Shown: positions 26,881-37,755 of the stretch, piece after piece
Layout: every line of letters starts with the position of its first letter
How positions within the stretch are numbered: the stretch's first letter is position 1
Source: Mycteria americana
Taxonomy: Eukaryota > Chordata > Aves > Ciconiiformes > Ciconiidae
DNA: 64,000 nt
Direction of reading: 5' to 3'
Assembly: GCF_035582795.1 (NCBI RefSeq)
Contig: NC_134367.1
Span: forward strand, 84,551,062-84,615,061
Position numbers and translations under genes: made by a program
Notes under the pieces: generated by a model
Told to the model about the DNA's origin: nothing
What the model saw: the letters and a program-made list of their open reading frames with translations, nothing else
Database searches by the model: none

Positions 26881-27300
26881 ATGTGGCGGCCTGGGCCATG
26901 CAGGACACGAGCGAGGTGTGACTTTGGTTCCGGAGCATCTCCCGGGCCGCCCCGGACGCAGCCCCCACTCCCTGTGAGGACAGGGGCCCTGAAGCAGCTC
27001 CTCTGACAGCTGGGGTGCCCTTCCCAAAAGCTGGGGTGCAGCCCCCCGGCCGGCCCCAGGGCACAGGGGAGGCTGGGGCCGTGCTGTCCCCGGCCCGGAG
27101 CGGGGCTGCTCTGCGCTGCTCCCTGCCCAGGCGAGAGGCTTTCCCTCAGGCCGGCGGTGCTGCTGGCACCTGGCAGCAGCAGCGCAGAGCAGCTGCGGAG
27201 CTGAGCCCTGCGGGGTTTTTTAATTTCGGCTGCACGTGATAAAAGCGAGGAGCCAGAGCCTCCGGGGGAGCGGTCCGTCTGGAGAGCCAGCGGCCCTTCT
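26881..27300 (+). promoter_or_regulatory. Intragenic CpG-rich block with TATA-like motif (possible internal promoter)
   Basis: I count about 28 CpGs in roughly 420 bases of clearly GC-rich sequence, with AT-rich DNA on both sides. Near its right end GATAAAAGCG (27238-27247) resembles an ATAAAAG TATA box and is followed by GC-rich sequence where a start site could fall about 30 bases on. An alternative first exon for SLC35F3 or a non-coding transcript is possible. I could not identify an ATG exon with a good donor downstream, so this is inference from composition and one motif. Confidence 0.3.
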
Positions 27301-27357
27301 ACCTGACTGCCTGTGGCCACCTACCTGACTGGGGCCACTTCTACCTGACTGGTGCAG
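27296..27357. repeat. Three imperfect tandem copies of a TACCTGACTG unit
   Basis: The motif CTACCTGACTG occurs three times at roughly 20-24-base spacing, separated by GGCCAC-containing spacers. This looks like local slippage or duplication next to the CpG-rich block. No function is suggested by the sequence. Confidence 0.7.
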
Positions 27358-28696
27358 CAGGAGATCCTCAGGAAGGTCTGAATTCATTAGCGCTCAGCTG
27401 CTCCCAGCAGTCGGTGTCCTGTTTTTGAAGACGGCAGTCATCAGGTGCATGGTATAAGCAGGAGCCATCCTGCTGCAGTCAGGCCCTAAGGGCACCTGCT
27501 CACCAGCCATTCCGCTGGGCCGAGAATACTTGCAAGCGGCAGCAACGCCCCGGCTGTGTCAGCATGCTCCTTGAATCGGGCCTTCCCTGTTGTCATCGCT
27601 CCGTGATGAACCCAGGAGGAGGAAAAGGTGATGCAGTGCAGCCTTTAACCAGCAACGGTAATCTTCAAAATGGATGGCCAGCCACAATCACAACGCTAAT
27701 TAGATTTAAAGAGTCGATGTGATGTTTGCTTTGGGCAGGAAGGCGGTTTTAAGAGCAAAGTTAGAGAGCCCTGTTAGGAATTCCCCGTTTCACTGTTGGG
27801 CTTTTGTGAACTCTTGAGTAAATACTGTCTGGCAACTTGCTGCTGCTCATTTTGTCAGTTTGCTCCATAACTCCGTAAGGACCCTCGTTCGCTTTGATCC
27901 AGCTCGCTAACTGCTCTTCACACTCTGCCGTGGCCTGCCTGCACATGGCTTTATACGGTGCTGTCAGGGCTGACGGTCCTTTCTCTTTACTCCATTTGGG
28001 CATGATGTCAGGTCCCGACATATCCTCCCTCTCTCACACCCTGCCGTGCAAATGGGCCAGTTCCCTCTCGCTCGTCCTCCAGCCCTGCCCCAAACACAGC
28101 AGGACCCGGCCCTCTGCGTGCACCATGGGCATGCCAGTCATCCCCAGGCACCTGTAAAGCTTTCATTCCCCTCGCTGCCCCTTCCAGCTTCAGCCACTGC
28201 TGCTGCGGAGGGGAAATGTCCAGTCTGAGTACCTCCTGGCCACTGCTCTAGTGGGCTCTGACTAAGATTTAGGGCCGATCTTGTGTGCTACACCAGACCA
28301 AGTCAGGGGTTGCATCTCCTTGCGGGCTCAGTAACCAGCTGCTCTGTGAAGCAGTCTTTGGGCATGACTAAAAAGCTCATCGCTATGTCCAAGTGTGATG
28401 TCTGCCTGGTCTGTGGGTGTTTGGAGCTTGCATATAGCAACAGTATTACATTTTATTTGTATAATGCTGATTATCTAGAAGAGTATAAAGCAATGCAGGC
28501 TCTGGGTACCTCTAAGGTGTAAAGGCAGAAAATGTTGGATAATGCACCATGTGATAACTTCAGCCATCTGATTGCTGAGTGCATGTTGTCACATCAAAAG
28601 CTGCTTCTTGCCAGCAATACTTGCTGCATTTTCCAAAATGGCACATCCCTTCAGGCCTGATGGATGACCCGCAGATGCCAGCCTGCCTGACGCAGC

Positions 28697-28925
28697 AATC
28701 TGGAGGGGGACTTCGGAGGGTCCATCTGGTCTCTGTGATAACACACCCCAGACTGAGCTCAGCTCACTCCGGTGCTCATGGTCAGATGTGACTCTCTGGG
28801 AAATCTGTTCCAATGTCTGTTTGCACTGCTACAGCTGGTGCTCTTCCTCTAAAGTATCGGCAGCGCAGTGGTGCTGCTGCACAACTTTACCTTCTCCTTA
28901 GTGCTTTCCCTCATGTCCTGTCAGG
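28697..28925 (-). mobile_element. Decayed CR1 LINE fragment
   Basis: On the plus strand, a GGGGGACTTCGGAGGGTCCATCTGG-like opening is followed by ACTCTCTGGGAAATCTGTTCCAATG and later CTCATGTCCTGTCA. These correspond in order to the reverse complement of CR1 3' coding sequence (CTCTCTGGGCAGCCTGTTCCAGTG, then CTTGTCCTGTC). Divergence is heavy and there are no intact frames. An alignment would be needed to fix the ends. Confidence 0.45.
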
Positions 28926-30168
28926 GGTGGCTGGTGGTCCTGCTCCCACAACAAACAACCTAGATGCAAAATTCTGCAGTATGTTCAGGTGCAAAAATTA
29001 AATGAAATATTCATCCTAATGTGATCCACTTCCTGCAGCCTTTGCTGCAGTCATGTATGTAAAAGCTGTAGAGTGTGTCCCAGCACTAGTGCTCTTCTCT
29101 GGAAATGGATGGAAGCAAACCAAACAGGTTTAGTGCCACGGGCGCAGCAAATGGTGGGACGGAGGGCCATCCCACAGGGGAAGCTGCAGACTTTGCCCTG
29201 TGCTTCTGCAGCCTGAGACTCCCACCCTGGTGTTTTGCTAAGGCAGTTTACAGTATGTGAATTTTCCCTCTGGTTTGGTCTTGTTCTTTTAAACTTTTTT
29301 TTTAAATGTTAGTTTAAACAGTCTCTCATTAAGGCTTCTGAGTGTGTGCTAAGGCTTGTCTTGGAAATGTGTATTCAGGTGGTTTGTAAGATTTGTATTA
29401 TTTGCTTCTTTTGGAGCCATTCTGGTGTATTATGTAAATCCATAGCTAAGCATTTCCTGGGACCATTTATTGTGCAAATGCCTAGTTTGGCACGTGTACA
29501 GTGCTGAGCAAAACCAATTGCTTCTGTCTCTCTAGTTCAGAGAAGAAAGATCAGCCTGGAGATTTTTTGTTTCATTTACGAGAAGACAATTTTCTCATTT
29601 CATTGCCTATCAGAACGAGTTTTCTGCAAATGAGCTGGAAACTCCCAGAATAGGTAAAAGTTTAAAGGCAAATCATGTGTAGAAACAAGTAATGGTCAAC
29701 ATCAGACACAGACGTTTAAAAGTGGCAGCTGGATACTGGATTGACTTCTATGGTGATTTCTTGCATTTAATAGCATGCTTACAGAAAAATATGCACGGGA
29801 CAATGGGCATTAACAAGCCATTAGACTATTTTAGATAATGTCCGTTTCTGAGAAACTGCTTAATCCCTTGAACAGTTATTTTTCAGTTCATGTAATCAGG
29901 TAGGTTTGGTGACAAGCCCCAGATCCACCTGTTGCTTTAAGCTTCAGTTCAGGCCTTTTTCTATGTACTAACTCTGCACGAATTCACCCCCAGAGCTGAG
30001 GAAAGCAGGCATGGGCTACCTGACACCAGGAAATTCTCCATCCTTTCTTAGTTTCAAGGTTTGGCGTTCCCTGGCCAGGTCATTGCTTCTCTCCCCCTGC
30101 AAGCTTGGGAAGGGGCTGTGGGTTGTGGTTTGCCTCCATTCCCTCCCGCAGGAAGGAGGTCTGGCAAG

Positions 30169-30204
30169 GGGGTCTCGGGGGGCACAGGCAGTGGGAAGGG
30201 GGTG
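30169..30204 (+). other. G-run cluster with quadruplex potential
   Basis: Four runs of three or more G occur in 36 bases, with loops of about 4, 10 and 2 bases. The loop lengths make this a weak candidate. It lies in GC-rich intron sequence. Confidence 0.3.
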
Positions 30205-33200
30205 CAATTTGCAGGCTTGCCCCCACCCCAAGCCTCCAAACTCCCTCCCCAGGGTTGCTGCCAGCCACACCTGGAAGGTCAGAAGAGGCACAGAGCTCCT
30301 TGCAGGCACCATCTGCTGCAGCTCACAGGTCTCAGCAGGGGTGGGATGACCTGTTGGGGGTCATGGCAGGACCTGCCACCCCGCAGGCCCTCTGAAGGAA
30401 GCCCCCAGTTGCTTGGAGCTGGAAGTGTGCAGCACTGCCCATCTCCCACCTCTCTCCTCCATAGTCTGATGCCCCTGGGTCCTGTGTTACCTCAGACAGC
30501 AGAACCCTGAGACACGTCACCATCACTTGCGTTTAAATGAAGCTGGAAGTAAATGTTTCAAATTATACATTGTGGTGGAGCAGCATGTTGTGCCACTGAA
30601 CTGTGCTAGAGGAAGGGAACGTAAAAGCCATTTCCACTTGTGGGGGAAAGCCCCACCAACAGTGTTGCCCCTTCACAGGTGGTCCAATGCAGCAACCGTG
30701 GGGCTGTATCCAGCCCTAAACCTCCTGTGTGAGCAGCACCCACACCCCACAGTGGCTCCCCTCTGCCACCTTCCCACAGCTGGGCTTGGGGCTAGAGCAC
30801 AGCCCTGCAACCCACGCTGCTTTTCATCTGGGGACCCCCTCCAGCATGGGCCCCAGGCACACAGCGGGACAGCATGGGAGGGGTGAAATCCTTACTGTGG
30901 CGGCCGTGAGCGGATGTGCTTGGCGTGGACCTTGGCTCATTGCCGGGCGGGGAGCAGCATGCTGGCACAGCACAGCACAGCACGGTCCATGAGTGACCTG
31001 CTGCTTGAATTTCCTGCCACGTAAGATTTGTAGACATGCTCTCAAATTGACCTGACCCTGAAGACAGGAGCAATCAATTAAAGAAACTTTTCCCTGTGAA
31101 ATCAGCTGCAAAAATGGTGCTTTTATGAAAGCCTGGGCTTGCTACCTTGTCCTTTCTAAGGACAGGATGCTCCAGACTTGAGATTTTCTGACATTAGCCA
31201 AGCATTTCTTCAGCTCTTCTCAGGCACAGATCTGGTAAAGGAAAAATGCCTGATTGTGATGGATCACTCCCTAAACAGCTTGATGGTGCCCCATCCCCAG
31301 CCATTACCGTGGGCAGTATCAGTTAAACAGCCACTTGAAACATGCCAGGAAAGAAAGGGACACTCCTTGCCTCCAAGTCCAGAAACCAGTGCCGTCACTG
31401 GGCCTGATGTTACCTGCCAGGCTGCAGTCTCCTGTTAGGCAAGGTATAACGAGAGACTGAAAGGGCAGACTCTGCAGCCCTACTTCAGTCCCCAGCACAG
31501 ACAGACCGGACTGGATAAGTACAGGGCATCTCTGAGGAGCAACACGGCTGCTCCCCTGGCCCTGTCCTCTGGCTAATGGCCACGGGCTGCGGCATGCCTC
31601 GGCAGGCAGTGCAGGCAGCGGGGCAGGCGAGGGGCACCGGCACACCCAGGGCAGGTCTGGGACCTCTGTCCTGCAGAAGCCGAGGAGGAGCTTGTGCCCT
31701 CCCAGCACTGGGAAGCAGCTTTCCTGAGCTGCTCCGGGTGCACGGGAGGAAAGCTGGAGGCAGAGGTGTACGGGTTTTGTTGTAGGAGCCTCAAACCAGC
31801 AGGGCAATAAAAGCCATCGCAGGAATGCCGGGCACCTCTCTGTAAAATGCTGAGGCTAGCAGATTTATTTGCAGCGTTTTATGATCTGGGACACGCCACA
31901 GGAGCCTCCATGCAACTGTTCTGCTGGCACGTGAACCTGTGGTGACTCAGGAAGAAGGCGCTCGGGGTCTGTCTTGATAAGTAACAGGAGTTGGCTGTAA
32001 AATAAACATGCAGGAAAAACGAATCCCCGGCTCTCCAAAGGTGCAGCCTACAGGTAGCCATCAGCCTGCCTCTTTCAAGTACCCAGGGACTTTGCCTCTC
32101 CATGCCCCAGCTTGCACACCTGCAAAATGGGTTTCATGAGCTCACCCTTTGCTTGCACTGCTTTGAAAGCCGCTCACCTGAGCAGCTGATTTTGCCATGA
32201 CTGCCCTTCAGGTCAGCACTGGCTCGAGAGGGAGGGAAGCGGAGCTGGAGGCATGATCCTGTTTTCTGGGAGACACGTCATGTACATTCCTGGAGAGCAT
32301 TTTTGAGGAATATTTTGGCTTAACTTGTGTCTTTTATCTGCACAGCAGTCTTCTACATACCTCCACTTGTGAGCATAATGCATGAGGGATGCTGTGGCCC
32401 TTACAGAATGAATTAGGAAAAAATGTCCTAGGATTTTTTTTTCACTGGGAGAAATTAAACTTGGGTTTAGTTTCCTTCCCTCCTTTTAACAGCCAGGGCA
32501 CCTCATCTGTCTTCTTTGCTTTTGCTTACTGCAACTGGCTTGCGAGTCCTCCCAGAAGACATGGCATGACATTTTAGTCCATGTCTCTTTTTTCATACAT
32601 TGAATGGAAAATGTACGACAGTTAACAGCGCATCTGCAGATTATTTATCTATGCAGGCCTAATCGGTGCAGGGATTAGCAAAACACGTTTTGCCTGCCAA
32701 TCTCTAATCAAGAGGCCAGATTCACCGGCGCAGTGGTGGCTTTGCTGTGCTCCAGGGAGGCGATGCTCACTCTGCTGAAAATCAGTAGCAATTTAGCCAA
32801 ATTCTGTTTGCAGGTACAGACCTTGCAAGGTCAAAGTAAGAAGCAGAGTCTACAAAGAAAAAATACCACCCGCTAGGAGCAACCGCAGATCCAAACCTGC
32901 TTCGGAGGAGAAGGCTTAGTATGAACACTGTGACAGTGAGAAAATTGTAACAAAAGTTAACAGTCTGGAAAGGAGAAATAACCAGCCTGTGCAAAGTTTT
33001 CCCTTAGGATGTGTATTCCTCCCAGATATTTTGTACTTTGCTACATCCTTCCCAAAGATGTAATGGCAGCTTCAATGGCTTATTAACCTTCCTGGCATAG
33101 GTTTGTTCTGCAGTAAGTATCAAGAGACCAAACCCCCAGTCTGGGGGAACACACTGTGTGTGCTTTTTCTGGTTCTTGTCTACCTTTCCTCTTCATAGGT

Positions 33201-36200
33201 GGGGTTTTTTTGCAAAATGGGAGCAAAAAGCATTCCTTCCAGTCTTGGCAGAGTTTTACACATTCATTTGCACGAGGTTCAAAGCAGTGGAGAAATATCC
33301 CGACTACCTAGCAATGGTTAAAGACAAAACAGGCAGTAGAAGGTGAATAGTGTTAAACATACAATTGTGAGCTCAGTGGGGAAAAAATGGAGCTTTACCG
33401 TCATATTTTATTTGCAAGTTTTATTTGACTGCAACACCTGCTTTCAATATGATTAACTCTTACATGCATTTTTGGCACGAACTACTTCTGATTTACTTCA
33501 CTGGGGATGCTCGGTTACAGTGACGGAGGTATTTTGCTAGTCTTGTTGTGCTTGGAGACATGCCTAATGGGGCAGAGCTAATTTGCCATTTGCTGGGTTA
33601 ATGAAGATACACACTAAAAAGATTATGAGGAAAAACAAGAAATACTATATGAAAGATTAAGAAACCAGCGAACAATTTAGAGTAAAAATACAAACAGTAA
33701 GATCTCTATGCCTTGGGCTTTTCTGTAGTGTCTTTCATCCCAGCGCAGTTCCTGTAGTGCCGTAGCAGCTACGTGCCGTTCCCGAGCAACATTACAGATT
33801 TCCACCAGGCCACCCTAAGTTGTAAGGGCACCCTGGGACAAGCGGCAGGGAACCAGAATCCCCATCTGGGAGAGGAGACCGCTGGTACCTCCAGCCCGGC
33901 TGGTGCTGGTCAGGACTTGCTAACCCCTTCTCGGGGGCTGTTACTGCAGGGGACTTGTGCCACAGCAGCAGCAAGGTGGGCTGAGTCGTGCCGTGTGGTG
34001 CCCACTGCTTTATTTTATACCTAAAGCAGGTTTCCACCTGTCCCCACCGCCGTCTTCCTGTGCAGAGGATGCCCTGAAAGCCGGGCAGCTGCTTCTGCTC
34101 CCAGCTGGGCTTTATGGGCTTTATGCCAGCCATCCCGGTTGGCATCCTGAGGAAGCGGGAAGCAACCAGGCCAAGCGTGTGTCCCTCTTTCTCACCTGCA
34201 CCATCCCCTTACACAGCAAAGATGCCTGCTGCAGCAGCCCCCTCAGCAACACCCCGTGGCGAGCACGTCCACTGTGTAACATCTCTCTGGAAACACTTCC
34301 CAAGGGCCACATGTAACCAGGCGGCAATTCTCTCAGTCCGCATGTAGTCCTCCTCCCAGCAGTGTAATCCTGCCTTTTATTTCAGTCACGAGCCTTCAGA
34401 TTGTCTGTGAACATGGGTATGGCACTTCTGAGTGCGAGCAAGTGCTGCGGCGATTAAGCCAGTATGCTTCCCTTCCAGTACCCTTCCTTTGACGCTTCCA
34501 TTCCAGTCTTACGCGGGCCGTTGCTGCTGCCTTGGCGAATGCCTTGCATTTACTTTTTAAACCAACTGCTGTGATTACGATGGAGCTCTAGCTCATGATG
34601 GCAGAATCGAGGAAAATAAAGCCAGAAGCTAGTTTATCTCAAAAATACAGTGTTATGCCCCGCAATGCCAAAGCTCCTTGCTGTCTGCTGCCACCTTACC
34701 TGGAAACAGCCTGGCAGCTGTAGGAGTTTACTCCTCGTGCTGGAGGATGACAGAGAGTCGAGGAGGGATCGTCTCAGCGGGGTGGCTCTGCAGGGCGTCT
34801 GCAGGGCGGCTTCCCTGCCCAGGAGCCATGTTCAGCGTGACCTGGGGATGCACAGGGCTGGGCCACGCCTGAGCTTTGCATCAGCGTTTCCCTATGGCCT
34901 CTCTGGCCACTGTCCACACCAAAAGTCCCACTGCTCCGTGGGCAAAGCAGGGTGAGCCCAGCAAATGAAACTGTATCAGCAAGCGAGCAGCAAGGCAGCT
35001 TTGGGGTTGAGGTGGCAGGTGAGACCGGCAGGCGCAGGATTTCTGGTAATGCGGGCAGGAATAGATTCGGTCAGTCTTTTATGACAGTTTCTCTTTTAAC
35101 ACAGGGTGGGGGGGATTTCTCCAGCTAGATGTGCTCTGGAGATGCCTGTTTCTGTGCTCCTCGCCCTGGGGTCCCTTCTAGAGCTGGAGGAGAGAAACAG
35201 AAGTAGCTTCTTCCTGAACTCAGTGCCTCCTGAGGTGGGCAGCAAAGGCAGCTCAGGGACGTGCACCTCCAGCGGCTCTGAATAGAGCCTGGGGTCCCAG
35301 CTCAAACATGAAGGGTTGCTTGTACATACCTAAAGGTCAGTGGGCAGAAGTTCCCCTCTACCACTCTGTGTTCCTGGGAGTCCGTGCTCTGCCAGCTTAT
35401 TAGAGCCACACGCACGCACGTTTGTCTCACGGGGAACTACCAGAGCATCTTCAGGGCCTCCTCCAGCTGGATGTCTTGGAGGTACATGGGAAACATACAC
35501 GCTATAAGTAAATAAAGTTGCTTGCTGTTAACCGTGCCTTTATTTAAGACAGGGCAGGGTCTCTCACTCAATAGGTGTACGGCCCAGGGGATCTTTGAAA
35601 GCTTTGCATTGAGTCTAAGGGATGCCGGGCAGCAGCACGCGCTCTGTGTGAGCAGGGAGAGGGAGCCCACGGAGGACTGTGATTGACACGACCCGGTTGT
35701 GCACACACCGTGGCAGCCCTGCTCAGCTCCACTTGCCGGAAAACCCACTCCAGTGTCACGGTGCCTGGGCACAGGGCTTGCCACCAGCAGTTGTAGGCAT
35801 TTGTAGTGGTGCTGCACCTAGCAAATGCTGTATGCCCATACCAGCCACTTGCAAACACTGCGTACTGCCAGCTGCAGGCCAGTGGCATCGGGCTGCCCAG
35901 CACACAGGGCGAGGGTGAGCACCCGGGGCACGGGGGAGCACCTCTTTACAGGATCCCTGCTTGCTTTCTTTGCAAAGCACGCCTCTGGCACCTCTGCCCA
36001 TATTAGCAAACAGCAGGGATTTAGTCCCAGAGATGAACCCCACGAAGAGAAGAGTCTGCGGCTTCCAGGCATCTGGTAACCCTTCCTCTTCACCCTAGAT
36101 GAGCTAGAGCTAACTGTGCAGCAGGACCGGCTCACCGAAGCCTGGATAAACTGAGGCAGAAAGTGTATTTCATCCTGGAAATGAGATAGCTCGGCTGCTG

Positions 36201-37128
36201 GCCCCGGCAGTCAAAGCCAGAGGAGGCTGGTAGTCTCCCTGCTGGAGCAGGGCGCTTCCCCAGCAGGTCTTCTACCACCACTGCACACTTGTCCCAGGAG
36301 GAGATACCCAACGCTGTCTCCCCACCGGCCCGGAGGCAGCCGGCTTGCTCCGGTGCGAGTAGAGGACTCCCTCATGTCCCGCCCTGGGCAGGCAGACCTG
36401 CAAAAGTCTGTCCTGTAAAACCTCAAGGAACTGACCCAGTTCCCCATCTGTCCCGTGGCTTTGGTAGACTTGGGGTCAGGCCTCAGACGAGGGTCCACAG
36501 TGCTGAGTTGGGCTCCAAAGGATGCTGAATGCTCACAGACTGCCCTCCAGGTAGGGTGGGTTTTGTCTTTTTAAAAAGTAACATTTTCGTTAGCAGATGA
36601 GATTGTTAAAATATTCGTAGGCAGGCTCTCCTGGCACAGTCAGGCATGCCTGGAGCACCACAGGACACAAGCTCTGTTTTTGCCAAAGAGTATCCATAAA
36701 ACATCAGGATACTCATTGGGTACAATCTACCCTTGTGGGCAAAACTGAAATTACTGGACAGCAGGAGCAACTGTGTCCAAAATGTTCTGTCAAAATATTT
36801 AAAGTTGAAGGTTGGTTTTTCTGGAGTGATTTTGTCCCCTGACTGTTCTGGGATTACAGTGTAGCTTATATGACAGTCCTGTCTTGCTTCTCATAACTAT
36901 TTATCTACCGTGACTCACTGACAGCTCTCTTCATCAAACGATTCCTGGTAGGGCTTCACAAGCTGTGTTATGGCACCAAGGAAAAATCGGTTTCCCCGAT
37001 AAGCAGTAGCAAACCTGGGGAGACAATTAATTGTGAGGGGGTTATTGTATGGTATATAGTCATCCTGGTGCACGAAACATACCACGTTTCCCCTAATGCT
37101 CCTCAGACTTCACTGGAGATGCCAAGTC

Positions 37129-37172
37129 CAAGAAAGCCATCTGCTACCCCCAAGAAAGCCGTCTGCTACCCC
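37129..37172. repeat. 22-bp tandem duplication
   Basis: Two adjacent 22-base copies (CAAGAAAGCC[A/G]TCTGCTACCCC) differ at one position, so the duplication is fairly recent. It lies about 360 bases upstream of the next SLC35F3 exon and has no coding role there. Confidence 0.85.
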
Positions 37173-37535
37173 CACACAGGGCCCGCAGTCCAGCAGGGCA
37201 TCCAATTTGGACAGTGGCACTCGCTGTGCACGTCCGGTAGCACCTTCCGCAGCCCCAGGTGTCCTCGGGGAGAAGCTCCCTTACAATCCGTGCTGGATGG
37301 GGAAACCTCCGCCATGAAGAGCCAGCCTACAAGAAGCAATTCAGACTTGGTGAAACCAGCCAAAAGAGCTAAAAGGAAGCTTTATTGTATAGGCCAGTGA
37401 GAGGAGACTCCCCAAGGGGGAAATACAGCTCAGGGTCCTGATGCCAGGGCAAGGCTCTCCTTTGGGGCATCATGGCACTACACCAGGTGCTTCAGTGGCT
37501 TGTGTAATAATGCTGCCTTTCTCTCCTTGTTTTAG

Positions 37536-37755
37536 GGAGTGCTGCCGATTTTTTGGAGACAATGGCTTGACTCTGAAGGTGTTTTTTACCAAGGCAGCAC
37601 CCTTTGGTGTTCTTTGGACACTCACAAACTACCTTTACTTACATGCAATAAAGAAAATAAACACTACGGATGTCTCCGTGTTGTTCTGCTGCAACAAAGC
37701 TTTTGTGTTCTTGCTTTCATGGATCGTTCTGAGGGACAGGTTCATGGGAGTGAGG
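37536..37755 (+). CDS. SLC35F3: SLC35F3 coding exon (TM3-TM4)
   Basis: The acceptor is CTTGTTTTAG at 37535 and the donor is AGG|GTAAGT at 37755/37756, a near-consensus site. The first G completes the Arg codon begun in the previous exon, and 73 whole codons follow. The peptide opens ECCRFFGDNGLTLKVFF and holds two hydrophobic segments, AAPFGVLWTLTNYLYLHAI and FVFLLSWIVL. Between them is INTTDVSVLFCCNKAF, a signature stretch of the SLC35F3/F4/F5 group. The exon ends in RDRFMGVR at a phase-0 boundary. In SLC35 proteins this region packs into the substrate pathway of the first structural repeat. The fit to the neighbouring exons leaves no frame break. Confidence 0.96.

Larger units (their letters stand above)
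2407..37535 (+). other. SLC35F3: Large SLC35F3 intron (35 kb)
   Basis: The intron runs from GT at 2407 to TTTTAG ending at 37535. Up to about 29 kb it is AT-rich with short random frames; from 30 kb it is GC-richer with longer stop-free stretches on both strands. Features listed separately inside it are a CpG cluster overlapping an antisense hydrophobic frame (4.8-5.2 kb), decayed CR1 pieces (11.9 and 28.7 kb), microsatellites (4.4, 16.4 and 25.8 kb), a CpG cluster with a TATA-like motif (26.9-27.3 kb) and short tandem duplications (27.3 and 37.1 kb). The 185-codon frame at 9593-10150 shows no domain, signal or codon pattern I recognise. I found no convincing additional exon. Confidence 0.85.
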
